Numbered from the stretch's first letter, positions 40,207 through 48,312 are shown. The stretch is DNA of 51,389 bases from Bernardetiaceae bacterium (GCA_025454895.1 JALONO010000016.1:1-51389); one strand, 5' to 3'. Notes: a model not told the origin generated them from the letters alone. Numbers and translations are program-made.

Positions 40207-41097
40207 TTAAAAAGGCACCACGGCCAGTAAAAAGTCGGGGGCGAGGCCCGGCCCGGCTGCGGGCTGCGGCCAAACGGGGGCCGGTTGGGTGGCCGATGAC
40301 CAGGCAGGCCACAGTGGGTGGTCGGTGGCCAGGGGTTGGGTGCAAAGCAGCAGCCGTTGGCCGGGCGACAGGTGCAACTTCCGCTCGGCCGGGCCGGGGC
40401 TGGCCGGGTAGGTTTGCCAGCCCAGTTCGGTTTGGGCGTAGACGGGCAGCCCCTGCTGGGCCAGTTCCACCTCGCCGTTAGGCTGGTCCACCAGGCAGGC
40501 GGTGGCCTGCAAGCCGGGGGCGGCCATTGGCCCCAGTTGGCTGGCCCACTGCCCCAAATGGGCCAATAGCCCGCCAGGGGCGATGTATTTATGGCTGGTT
40601 ACCACGTTTTGCAGAAACTGAGCGGCAAAATGGGCAAAGGCTTCGCCCAAGTGGCCCCGAAAAGGGCTTTTAATGAGCAGCAAGTAATGGATGCCCAGGT
40701 TTTCTAGCCCCACCAAACAGCTACCGTGATTGAACTGCCGATGGACGAGCCCCGTCGCTCCGGGGAACCAGGTTTGGATTTGGGCCAGGCCCGGCACTTC
40801 GGGGGCCACTACCGATCTCGCGGCTGCCCCTTCGTGCCGCTGGCGTAGGCGCAGGTTGGCTTGCCGCAGGGCTTGGTTTTCGGCCAGCAGGCGTTCGGCT
40901 TCGGTTTGGGCCGCCGCCAGCGACTGCTCCAGGTGGGCCACCGAAGCCCGGAGCGGAGCCGTGGGGTCTTCGACCGGGGCCACCACTGGTTCGGTAACTT
41001 GCCACGGCGTGGCCAGCCGTTGCCAAACCAAGGCCAAAGGATTGTTGGGCGCGGATAACCCTAGGTTCAAAGCAAGTGGCTGGTCGGTTTGGGCCAT
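40207..41097 (-). CDS. Coiled-coil protein with degenerate SpoIIE-like domain (paralog)
   Basis: 296 residues. A helical, charged segment (LEQSLAAAQTEAERLLAENQ, about 50-80) is followed by a domain with the same order as its downstream neighbour: FNHGSCLVGLENLGIHYLLL, IKSPFRGHLGEAFAHFAAQF (compare ADCTGHGVPGAFMTLLG), ACLVDQPNGEVELAQQGLPV and LSPGQRLLLCTQPLA. A glycine-histidine pair (RGHLG) is kept but the catalytic aspartates are not. The two proteins are clearly paralogs of each other. It is the first gene of the pair and has a good promoter. Cytoplasmic. Assignment to SpoIIE is by eye, against the intact SpoIIE domain at 44.4 kb. Confidence 0.72.
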   Translation of the reverse strand: MAQTDQPLALNLGLSAPNNPLALVWQRLATPWQVTEPVVAPVEDPTAPLRASVAHLEQSLAAAQTEAERLLAENQALRQANLRLRQRHEGAAARSVVAPEVPGLAQIQTWFPGATGLVHRQFNHGSCLVGLENLGIHYLLLIKSPFRGHLGEAFAHFAAQFLQNVVTSHKYIAPGGLLAHLGQWASQLGPMAAPGLQATACLVDQPNGEVELAQQGLPVYAQTELGWQTYPASPGPAERKLHLSPGQRLLLCTQPLATDHPLWPAWSSATQPAPVWPQPAAGPGLAPDFLLAVVPF

Positions 41098-41121
41098 GTC
41101 CGTTTCCTATTTACAGTTCCA

Positions 41122-41152
41122 CAAAACTATTTCCAACCAACGGCCCGGCCAA
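41122..41152 (-). promoter_or_regulatory. Promoter of the SpoIIE-like pair
   Basis: Minus-strand TTG (41152-41150), 20 bp, then TAGTTTTG (41129-41122), which fits TAnnTTTG; the leader to the ATG at 41097 is about 20 nt. Confidence 0.7.
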
Positions 41153-41342
41153 TGCCCCAACACACTCAAAACCCGTGGGTGAAAATGCCGAGGACAATCT
41201 GCGTAGATTTACTCATTTGGCTTATAAGATATTCATAATAAGTATTTTAACTTAGGGAAAAACCAATTGCGCCACTTCCAAACGGCCACCTAAACCGGCG
41301 GACGGATGAGCAAACGGCCCGGCTCCCAACCCAAATCAAGAC

Positions 41343-41372
41343 AAAAAAGCCGCCCAGGGCAAACCGGGCGGC
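41343..41372 (-). terminator. Rho-independent terminator
   Basis: Minus-strand GCCGCCC / GGGCGGC stem followed by six Ts, 57 bp after the stop of the exported protein gene at 41429. Confidence 0.9.
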
Positions 41373-41428
41373 AGGAGTATGTTAAGGCGCGGCCCAAAAT
41401 CGGGCTAAGCGATGAATTTCCTGAAAGG

Positions 41429-41986
41429 TTAGGGTTGGAAAACGTGGCGTTTCACTTGCCAGGTTTTGCCTTTTACTACGGCCCACATCAGCCCTTGCTC
41501 CGAGAGCACAGGGGCCCGGTCGTCAGTTTGATTGTCGGTAAGTTGATGGGTCTTTTTGCCGTCAAAGTAGAAAATCTCCCAGTCGTGGCCGTCAAAATCT
41601 TCCCACACCAGCAAGCGGCCGGCATCTTGGGGCAGTTGGTCAATGGCCACCACTTTGGCGGTCATTTCGGAAACCATCCGGTCGAAGAAAAGCTCATCGG
41701 CCAAAATTTGCTCGCTGGTCTCGAGGTTTTCCATCACCAGTTGGGCGTATTCCCAGTCGTTTTGTTGCTCAATATTTGCGTCGACCCAAGGTAGAAACTC
41801 CGGGGCGGCCACCGGGGCGGCGGCTTTGGCCGAGGCTTTGCCCCGACGTTTGGTAGGCTGGTCTTTTTTGGCCAATAAAACCGGCTCGGAAGTGCCCGGC
41901 AGCAAGCTACTGGCGGTTTGGGCCTGGGCCGTAAAAGTGAAGGAAAGGAGGATAAGGGATAAAACAGTTACTACGTTTGATTTCAT
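41429..41986 (-). CDS. Exported protein with TolB/PD40-like C-terminus
   Basis: 185 residues with a signal peptide (VVTVLSLILLSFTFTAQAQ). A basic/alanine-rich stretch (KKDQPTKRRGKASAKAAAP) is followed by an acidic helical part and a strand-rich end: AGRLLVWEDFDGHDWEIFYF, THQLTDNQTDDRAPVLSEQG and WAVVKGKTWQVKRHVF. The DNQTDDRAPVLSEQGLMWA part resembles a single WD40-like (PD40/TolB) blade. One blade alone cannot form a propeller, so it may pack against a partner. It is monocistronic, with its own terminator. Function unknown. Confidence 0.75.
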   Translation of the reverse strand: MKSNVVTVLSLILLSFTFTAQAQTASSLLPGTSEPVLLAKKDQPTKRRGKASAKAAAPVAAPEFLPWVDANIEQQNDWEYAQLVMENLETSEQILADELFFDRMVSEMTAKVVAIDQLPQDAGRLLVWEDFDGHDWEIFYFDGKKTHQLTDNQTDDRAPVLSEQGLMWAVVKGKTWQVKRHVFQP

Positions 41987-42196
41987 GGGGGAAGATTTAA
42001 TTAGTTGGGTAAATCAAATGCACATAGGCCGTAGTGTTAAGTTTATGGTTCGTGTATTCCTAACGCAATAAACGTGCATTTCTGTCAAATTAGCCGAAAA
42101 AAAAGGGGTATTCGCCGAAAAAAGTCGGTTTATAGCCAAAAAAAGGGGGTAAAAGGCCCAAAATGACCGGATGAGCCGGAAAGTTAAGCGGGTTGG
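41987..42196. other. Spacer with three A-run/G-run motifs
   Basis: At 42093-42150 three copies of CC(g)AAAAAA followed by a G-run or GTCGG occur in about 58 bp. They may include a weak terminator of the lipoprotein genes on the minus strand; nothing else is visible. Confidence 0.4.
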
Positions 42197-42589
42197 TTAG
42201 TTGGCGGGGGCAAGGCAAAGGATCCGTACCGCCCGCCCGATGCGCTCGGTGTAAGGCCCCAAGGCCCGGCAGGTGGGCACTCCTTCGTAGCGGTTGTCGC
42301 GCTCGGTGGTGGCTATTTGCACCCACACGGTTTGGTCGGGGCCGGGCGTAAAATTGGTCAAATGGGCATCAGCGGCCCAAGGCTGCACCACTTCGCCGTT
42401 TTCCAACTCGAGCACAAAGGCCCCCCAAACGCCCATTCCGCACAGGTTGTGGCGGAAGGTGGCCTTGAGGTTGCAGTCCGGTTGGGGGTCATCCTCGGCC
42501 CCGACTTGGCAGTCGAAGCAAGCGGTTAAGCCTAAGCTGCTCATCAACAATAAGCTGACCGCAAAAAAATGGACGTTCAAAAATTTCAT
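42197..42589 (-). CDS. Small four-cysteine lipoprotein (copy 3, most diverged)
   Basis: 130 residues from the ATG at 42589. The signal ends in a lipobox (LGLTAC), so the protein should be lipid-anchored. The mature part has FRHNLCGMGVWGAFVLELEN and VVQPWAADAHLTNFTPGPDQ, then four cysteines in conserved places (C in DCNLKATF, NLC, TCRALG, ILCLAP), likely forming two disulfides. It is a paralog of the next two genes but the most diverged. Family unknown. All three are on the minus strand in tandem. Confidence 0.8.
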   Translation of the reverse strand: MKFLNVHFFAVSLLLMSSLGLTACFDCQVGAEDDPQPDCNLKATFRHNLCGMGVWGAFVLELENGEVVQPWAADAHLTNFTPGPDQTVWVQIATTERDNRYEGVPTCRALGPYTERIGRAVRILCLAPAN

Positions 42590-42638
42590 AACCACTAAAA
42601 TTGAAAAGTGAGGCCGGGCAAAGGTGCCGTCGGCGGTG

Positions 42639-42670
42639 AAAAAAAGCCCCCACCACCCGGGCAGGGGCTT
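42639..42670 (-). terminator. Terminator between lipoprotein copies 2 and 3
   Basis: Minus-strand AAGCCCC / GGGGCTT stem followed by a T-run; nearly the same sequence as the terminator at 43123. Confidence 0.8.
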
Positions 42671-42678
42671 GGCAAAAG

Positions 42679-43071
42679 TTACTTGTTCGGTTCGTCCACC
42701 GGGCTGAGGCAGGTAATTTGCCCGGCCCGGCCCATGCGCCCGGAGTAAGGGCCCAGGGCCTGGCAAATGGCCACGTTGTTATAGCGGTCGTCGCGTTCAA
42801 CGGTGCTCACCGTAAGGCGCACTTTTTGGTTGGGCGAAGGTTTGAAGTTGGCCAGGTCGCCGGTGGCCACCCAGGGCTGCACGATCTCGCCGTTCTCCAT
42901 TTCCAGCACATAAGCTCCCCAAGCCCCATAGCCGCATAAATTGTTGCGGAAGGTAGCCGTTTGGGCACATTGTGGCTCGGGGGCCGCATCGTTCCGCTCA
43001 AAGCAGGCGGTTAAGCCTAGGCTGCTCACCAACAAGCTGACCGCAAAAAAGTGGACATTTACGAATTTCAT
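42679..43071 (-). CDS. Small four-cysteine lipoprotein (copy 2)
   Basis: 130 residues from the ATG at 43071; its N-terminus (MKFVNVHFFAVSLL) is like that of copy 3, while its mature part is close to copy 1, so it looks like a step between them. Lipobox LGLTAC. Mature part: CAQTATFRNNLCGYGAWGAY, VLEMENGEIVQPWVATGDLA, then AICQALGPYSGRMGRAGQIT and CLSPVDEPNK. The four cysteines are kept. Function unknown. It has its own downstream terminator. Confidence 0.82.
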   Translation of the reverse strand: MKFVNVHFFAVSLLVSSLGLTACFERNDAAPEPQCAQTATFRNNLCGYGAWGAYVLEMENGEIVQPWVATGDLANFKPSPNQKVRLTVSTVERDDRYNNVAICQALGPYSGRMGRAGQITCLSPVDEPNK

Positions 43072-43122
43072 AACCAGTAAAATTAAACAGTGAGGCCGGG
43101 CGGTGGTGCCGGCGGAGATGAA

Positions 43123-43152
43123 GAAAAGCCCCTGCCACCCGGGCAGGGGCTT
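43123..43152 (-). terminator. Terminator between lipoprotein copies 1 and 2
   Basis: An 11-bp perfect stem (AAGCCCCTGCC / GGCAGGGGCTT) with a short loop and a T/C-run on the minus strand, 9 bp after the copy 1 stop. Confidence 0.85.
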
Positions 43153-43160
43153 GGTAAAAA

Positions 43161-43547
43161 TTACTTGTTCGGTTCGTCCACCGGGCTGAGGCAGGTAATT
43201 TGTACGGCCCGGCCGATGCGCTCGGTATAGGGGCCCATAGCCATGCAAATGGCCACGTTGTTATAGCGGTCGTCGCGTTCAACGGTGCTCACCGTGAGGC
43301 GCACTTTTTGGTTGGGCGTAGGTCTAAAGTTGGCCAGGTCGCCGGTGGCCACCCAGGGTTGCACGATCTCGCCGTTCTCCATTTCCAGCACGTAGGCGCC
43401 CCAGGCCCCATAGCCGCACAAATTGTTGCGGAAAGTGGCCGTTTGGGCGCATTGCGGCTCGGCGGCCACTTCGTCCTGCTCAAAGCAGGCGGTTAAGCCC
43501 AGGCCAAGCACCAACATTCCGATAATGGACATCACTTGCTTCTTCAT
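43161..43547 (-). CDS. Small four-cysteine lipoprotein (copy 1)
   Basis: 128 residues. Signal MKKQVMSIIGMLVLGLGLTA then the lipobox cysteine. The mature part matches copy 2 almost residue for residue from CAQTATFRNNLCGYGAWGAY to the end CLSPVDEPNK, with few changes, but the signal peptide is unrelated. That suggests the mature region spread by duplication or conversion. It is the first of the three in transcription order. Function unknown; four conserved cysteines and a surface or periplasmic lipid anchor are what can be said. Confidence 0.82.
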   Translation of the reverse strand: MKKQVMSIIGMLVLGLGLTACFEQDEVAAEPQCAQTATFRNNLCGYGAWGAYVLEMENGEIVQPWVATGDLANFRPTPNQKVRLTVSTVERDDRYNNVAICMAMGPYTERIGRAVQITCLSPVDEPNK

Positions 43548-43676
43548 AATTAATTTGAATAGATGGTTACTTTACCCAACGGGCCACCCCCGCCCAATGG
43601 TTGCACCCACGCGACCATTTTTGGTTAGAAAAAGAAACAAAACCCTGATTTTCAGCGATTTAAAAAAGTGTTAAAA

Positions 43677-44312
43677 TTACGCAGAAACCAAGTGAGGGGC
43701 CATAATAGCTTCTAACAAGGCAAAAGTGGCTTGGGCTTTTTCCACCACGGCATCGTGCTGGGCGGGGTGGGCCTGGCTCCAGTTTTCCAATTCGGTTTGA
43801 AACTGCTTCCACCGCTCGCCGGTGAGCGGGCCGTAGCCACCGTAAAAGTGGAACTCGGTTACCTGCCCGGCCAATTGCGGATTTTGGGCCAGGTGCCGCC
43901 GGATAACGGCCCCGCCCAGGGTAGAGCCTTCCAGCACGTACAGCGCGCCCCAGGCTTGGGCCACGTTGGCGAGTTGAAAAGTTTGGGCTACTTGGGGCAC
44001 GGGCGCGGTCAGCACGCCGGGGGCGCAGGCGGCCAGGTCGGCGCGGAGCCAGCCCAGCTTTTGCCGCTGGGGCCAGGCCAGGGCCGTGGCCAGCTCAGGG
44101 CCGAGGGCGGCCTCCATTTGCGGCTCGATGGCCAGGTGGAGCCAGTACTGGGCGGCCAGGAGTTCGCGGTACTCGGCCAAGCTGAGGCTGCCCGCCATGA
44201 TTTTGGCGGAATGGGCAATTTTTTCTACCTGGTCGTGCTGCGGCCGGGTTTCGGTTTTAAGGCGTTGGGCTAACATGGCACAATGGGTTGGTTCCACGGC
44301 AAATCTATTCAT
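43677..44312 (-). CDS. Heme oxygenase (biliverdin-producing)
   Basis: 211 residues. The proximal histidine region is LKTETRPQHDQVEKIAHSAK, and the distal helix with its glycines is ALYVLEGSTLGGAVIRRHLA; FHFYGGYGPLTGERWKQF closes the fold. These fit the HemO/BphO branch of bacterial heme oxygenases. It opens heme to biliverdin, iron and CO, either for iron supply or as a bilin chromophore for a bacteriophytochrome; no phytochrome is in the window. The start may instead be the ATG at 44276 (MLAQRLKTET), which fits family length better. It is cytoplasmic and appears monocistronic. Confidence 0.85.
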   Translation of the reverse strand: MNRFAVEPTHCAMLAQRLKTETRPQHDQVEKIAHSAKIMAGSLSLAEYRELLAAQYWLHLAIEPQMEAALGPELATALAWPQRQKLGWLRADLAACAPGVLTAPVPQVAQTFQLANVAQAWGALYVLEGSTLGGAVIRRHLAQNPQLAGQVTEFHFYGGYGPLTGERWKQFQTELENWSQAHPAQHDAVVEKAQATFALLEAIMAPHLVSA

Positions 44313-44448
44313 TTAGATTTAGTCTAAATAAAAAACCAAAAAGATGGTTAAAAAAGCCGCCGGGTTTTGGGGGAGAGCGGCCAGGCCCGCCGTAACGACC
44401 GATCGCCAAAAAAGGAAGCGACCTAGCGGCTAACCCGGTTTCAAAAGG

Positions 44449-46761
44449 CTACAATCGGACACCTACCACCAAAATATCGTCGCGTTGTTCGGCATCGCGC
44501 ATAAAAAGGTCTAGCTTACCCTCCAAAAAAGCTTGCTGTTCGGTGGCTGACCAGCCCGCGCACTGGGGCAACAATTTTACAAAAGCATCTACCCCAAATT
44601 TACGCCGGTTAGGGTCGTTCTGGTCGGTGTAGCCGTCGCTGCTAAGGTAAAGCATGGTACCGGCGGGCAGCCGCAGCTCTTGGGTGGTAAACTCGGGCGT
44701 TTCGTCATCGTAAGTAAACCCTATGGAATAGCGGTCGCCGCCCACCCGCACGGCTTCGGGGCCGCCGGGCAGCACATAGTACAACGGCCGCTTGGCGGCG
44801 GCAAATTGCACCAAAATTTGGCCGTTAAGCTCGGGGGTGAGGGCCACCACGGCTAGGTCCATGCCGCTGGCGGTGTTTTTTTGGCCGCGCAACAGCCGCA
44901 GCACTTTGGTGTGCAGGCGGCAGAGCACCTGGCCCGGATCAGTGATGCCGCGCACGTTCACGATGCGGTCTAACAGTTGTTGGCCCAGCAGGGTCATAAA
45001 AGCGCCCGGCACGCCGTGGCCGGTGCAGTCGGCCACGGCCAAAAATACCGTCTGGCCACGGGAAACCGACGGAGAAAAGTCGGCCTCCTCGGCCGCAGGT
45101 GGCTGCGAAACTTCTGGGGCATTGGTGGCCAGGGCCGTGGCCCAGTAAAAGTCGCCGCTCACGATGTCCTTGGGGCGGAAAAGCGTGAACTGCTCGCGGA
45201 AAAGGACATCCATTTCCCCGATTTCGGGCAAAATGGCTTGCTGGATGTTGAGGGCCGCCCGGATGCTCTGTTGCACCATTTGGTTTTGGCGGCTCAGTTG
45301 TTCGTGCTGGGTTTGAATGGTTTGGCTCTGCGACTCGATGTGGCTTTTTTGGGCTTGCAGTTCTTCTTTTTGTTCGGTTAGCTCAAAAGTGAGCTTCACC
45401 AGGGAGTTGTTGATGCGGCGGCGTTGTTGGCTGCTGCGGTAATAAAACAAGGCCATAAAAGCTGCCAGCAAAAACCCTACTCCGCTTAAAATACCCAAAA
45501 TGGTGAGCCAGCGGCTTTGTTGGCGCAGCCGCAGGTTGTCTTGGCGGCGGTTGGCGGCTTCTTGGCGTTGTAGCTCTAGCTCGGTGTTGAGGCTGAGGGC
45601 GGCAAACACCCGCGAGCGCTGGTCGGTGTAAAGCGAGTCCTGATAGGCCGAGAACTTGGCTTGGTAAAAAAACGCCTGTTCAAAATCGCCTTTGGCTTGG
45701 TAGCTCTGCCCCAGTAGGGCGCAGGCTTGGGCGGCCAGTTCGCGGGCCTTGAGGTTCTGGGCGGCCTGCAAAGCGGCCAGGGCATAGTCGATACCCGAAT
45801 CGGTTTTGGTACGGCCCATCAGCAAGTACAATCTGGCCTGGGCCAGTCGGGCTTGGCTGTACAGTAGCCGCAGTTGTAACCGTTCGGTAATGTCAAGGGC
45901 CTGTTGGCAATGCTGCTCGGCTTGGGCAAATTGCCCTTGGCTGCCCTGCACTTTGGCCAAGCCCAAAGTGGCCCGCACCAGCCCCAGTTGGTCGTCTTGC
46001 CGGGTGGCCAACTGGTGGGCCTGGCGCATAAACTGGAGGGCAGAGTCGGGGCGTTGGTTCTCAAAATAAAAATCGCCTAAACTGGTGAGGATAAAGACAT
46101 GCTCCCGCGCATTGTTCGATCGGTTGGCGTAAAACAACGCCCGGTTAAAGTAGTCGCGGCTTTGGCCCAGCTTGAGCACCCGTTCGTTGCCCTTGAGGTG
46201 GACGGCCTCTTGGCGGGCAAAATCGCCCAGGTTGGCCAACGTACTGGCCATGCCGCGCCAGTCTTTGGCCAGGTCGCGGTAAGTAAGCGAGCGGTTGTAA
46301 TAATCGATGGCCTTTTTGGCATCGCCGAGGGTTTTGTACACTTGGGCCAGGTTGTCGTAAGCCCAGCCGAGGCCGTTTTTGTTGTTCACCGACTGGTGGA
46401 TGCGCAACGCCCAGTCATGGTACACCAGGGCACTGTCATATTGCCCGCGCTGGAAAAACGCCACCCCGATCAAGTCCTTGGCGTTGCCCAAGCCGGGGCG
46501 GAAGTTGATCCGGGTGGCCAGGGTATCGGCCTGGCGGGCAAACCGCTCGGTGAGGGCGGGGTCCACGTTTACGTAGCGGATCGCCGCAATGTTGAGCCAT
46601 TTTATCCGGGCCGTGTCGGTGGGCGAATTGGCCAATTGCTGGGCCAGGCTATCGAGGTTGGGGGCCTGGGCCGCCGCACCCAGCCCGCTGATTAATCCGA
46701 GCCAAACCCAAACCAACCACCTGGCGGTAAAAAATGAGGGTAGGCGAAGCCAATTTGCCAT
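44449..46761 (-). CDS. TPR-repeat membrane SpoIIE-type phosphatase
   Basis: 770 residues from the ATG at 46761, which opens on a signal sequence (FTARWLVWVWLGLISGLGAA). Residues about 40-390 are TPR repeats in the periplasm (NGLGWAYDNLAQVYKTLGDA and others). A membrane helix (WLTILGILSGVGFLLAAFMA, about 418-437) leads to a long coiled coil and a cytoplasmic SpoIIE/PPM phosphatase (about 525-770) with intact metal sites: KDIVSGDFYW, FLAVADCTGHGVPGAFMTLL, and YLSSDGYTDQND. This is a standard Bacteroidota sensor-phosphatase layout, probably acting on an anti-sigma-antagonist protein. It is the active relative of the two degenerate SpoIIE-like proteins 3-7 kb away. Confidence 0.93.
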   Translation of the reverse strand: MANWLRLPSFFTARWLVWVWLGLISGLGAAAQAPNLDSLAQQLANSPTDTARIKWLNIAAIRYVNVDPALTERFARQADTLATRINFRPGLGNAKDLIGVAFFQRGQYDSALVYHDWALRIHQSVNNKNGLGWAYDNLAQVYKTLGDAKKAIDYYNRSLTYRDLAKDWRGMASTLANLGDFARQEAVHLKGNERVLKLGQSRDYFNRALFYANRSNNAREHVFILTSLGDFYFENQRPDSALQFMRQAHQLATRQDDQLGLVRATLGLAKVQGSQGQFAQAEQHCQQALDITERLQLRLLYSQARLAQARLYLLMGRTKTDSGIDYALAALQAAQNLKARELAAQACALLGQSYQAKGDFEQAFFYQAKFSAYQDSLYTDQRSRVFAALSLNTELELQRQEAANRRQDNLRLRQQSRWLTILGILSGVGFLLAAFMALFYYRSSQQRRRINNSLVKLTFELTEQKEELQAQKSHIESQSQTIQTQHEQLSRQNQMVQQSIRAALNIQQAILPEIGEMDVLFREQFTLFRPKDIVSGDFYWATALATNAPEVSQPPAAEEADFSPSVSRGQTVFLAVADCTGHGVPGAFMTLLGQQLLDRIVNVRGITDPGQVLCRLHTKVLRLLRGQKNTASGMDLAVVALTPELNGQILVQFAAAKRPLYYVLPGGPEAVRVGGDRYSIGFTYDDETPEFTTQELRLPAGTMLYLSSDGYTDQNDPNRRKFGVDAFVKLLPQCAGWSATEQQAFLEGKLDLFMRDAEQRDDILVVGVRL

Positions 46762-46785
46762 GCAAGATGTCGGAGTACAATAACA

Positions 46786-46817
46786 CAAATATAACCTACG
46801 GGTACAGATTGTTCCAA
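46786..46817 (-). promoter_or_regulatory. Promoter of the TPR/SpoIIE gene
   Basis: Minus-strand TTG (46817-46815), 21 bp, then TATATTTG (46793-46786), a full TAnnTTTG match; leader of about 20 nt to the ATG at 46761, which supports that start. Confidence 0.75.
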
Positions 46818-47013
46818 TAAGTTCCGGGAAGCGGCCAATGGATGCGGTTTTGATGCCTGGACGGCGCGGTCAAACCAAGTCGGGCCACAATTGGTTTGCC
46901 GTCGGGAGCGTTTGACCAAACTAGCGAGCGGGCGGCAGCTTTGTCAAACGAGTTGACCGGCCAAACCATCCCCCCGGCTCGGCCGATTGTTCCTAATCAT
47001 GGATGCTGCCGCC

Positions 47014-47021
47014 TATTTTTG
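47014..47021 (+). promoter_or_regulatory. Promoter -7 box abutting the pabB start
   Basis: TATTTTTG, a full TAnnTTTG match, ends 3 bp before the ATG at 47025. A TTG 24 bp upstream could be the -33 element. It implies a leaderless mRNA and supports this start over longer ones. Confidence 0.6.
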
Positions 47022-47024
47022 CCC

Positions 47025-48134
47025 ATGTTTTCATCCGGTGCTTTGCTCTCCCCCTCGATCCAAGCCGCCCAGCAGCAGCTTAACCATTGGGGGGCCAGGG
47101 GCGAACCTGGGTTTTTCTTGATCGATTTTGCCTTGGGCCAAGCCCTGGTGTGGCCCTTGGCCCAAGCCGCCCCGGCCCAGGTGCTGTACCAGGTCAACGG
47201 GCGGCACAACCTAGGCCCGGCCCAGCAAGCCGAAGCCGCCCAACTGACGACCCGCTACGCCCGCGAGGGGCTGCGCTTTACGGCCCAGCCACCCGATTTT
47301 GCCGAATATGAGAAGTCGTTTGCCTTGGTAATGAGCCATTTGCGGGCGGGCAATACGTACTTATGCAACCTTACCTGGCCCACGCCCATTCACTGCAATT
47401 GGGGCCTGCGCGAGTTGTTTTTTCTCACCCAGGCCAAGTACAAATGCTGGCTCCCGGGGCAATTTGTGTGTTTTTCGCCCGAAACTTTTGTGCAAATGGG
47501 GCCGCTGGACCCGGCGCGGCCCGCCGGGCCAGGCTGGATGCGCACCCACCCCATGAAGGGCACCATTAGCGAGCAAGTGCCGCAGGCCCGGCAGGTTATT
47601 TTAGCCGATGCCAAGGAGCACGCCGAGCACACCACCATCGTGGACCTGCTCCGCAACGACCTGAGCCAGGTGGCGGAGCGGGTAACCGTGGGGCGGTTCC
47701 GTTACGTGGAGCGGGTGCGCACCCACACGGGCGCGCATTTACTGCAAGTGAGTTCGGAGATTGAAGGCCAGTTGGCCCCCGGCTGGCCCGCCCGTTTGGG
47801 CGACTTGCTGTTCAGCCTATTGCCCGCCGGGAGCATTTGCGGGGCACCCAAGCCCAAAACCCTGGACATCATTGCCGAGGCTGAGCCGGGGCCAAGGGGC
47901 TGGTACACGGGCATTTGTGGCCTGTTTGATGGCCAGCGGCTCGACACTGGGGTAATGATCCGCTTTATTGAACAAGGGCCGGAGCAACTGGTGTTCCGCA
48001 GCGGGGGCGGCATTACCCACCGCAGCCAAGTGGCCAGCGAGTACCACGAGTTGCTGGACAAAGTGTACCTACCGATCGGGCCTTTTGCAGGCGCATCCGA
48101 TTGCGCCAATGAAGATCAATCCACTAGAATATAA
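47025..48134 (+). CDS. pabB: Aminodeoxychorismate synthase component I
   Basis: 369 residues from the ATG at 47025, short because it lacks the long N-terminal part of TrpE, as is usual for Bacteroidota PabB. Chorismate-binding motifs are present: SHLRAGNTYLCNLTWPTPI, FSPETFV, HPMKGTIS, DLLRNDLSQVA, GSICGAPKPKTLDIIAEAE and SGGGITHRSQVASEYHELLDK. It aminates chorismate to 4-amino-4-deoxychorismate, the substrate of PabC at 20.4 kb; the two genes are 26 kb apart here. The glutaminase subunit is not in the window. The last 18 residues after KVYLPI are an extra tail that runs toward the octamer array. Confidence 0.92.
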   Translation: MFSSGALLSPSIQAAQQQLNHWGARGEPGFFLIDFALGQALVWPLAQAAPAQVLYQVNGRHNLGPAQQAEAAQLTTRYAREGLRFTAQPPDFAEYEKSFALVMSHLRAGNTYLCNLTWPTPIHCNWGLRELFFLTQAKYKCWLPGQFVCFSPETFVQMGPLDPARPAGPGWMRTHPMKGTISEQVPQARQVILADAKEHAEHTTIVDLLRNDLSQVAERVTVGRFRYVERVRTHTGAHLLQVSSEIEGQLAPGWPARLGDLLFSLLPAGSICGAPKPKTLDIIAEAEPGPRGWYTGICGLFDGQRLDTGVMIRFIEQGPEQLVFRSGGGITHRSQVASEYHELLDKVYLPIGPFAGASDCANEDQSTRI

Positions 48135-48184
48135 ATTAAAAACAAATTTTTGATTAGGTGCGCTTTTGGTGTTTTTATATTAAA

Positions 48185-48298
48185 ATCATTTAATCATTTA
48201 ATCATTTAATCATTTAATCATTTAATCATTTAATCATTTAATCATTTAATCATTTAATCATTTAATCATTTAATCATTTATTAATCATTTAATCATTT
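48185..48298 (+). repeat. Octamer tandem array, ATCATTTA x about 14
   Basis: Twelve perfect units (48185-48280), a 3-bp TTA insertion, then almost two more. It lies 50 bp after pabB and is the longest array in the window. Confidence 0.97.
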
Positions 48299-48312
48299 CC
48301 AGCGTACCCAAT

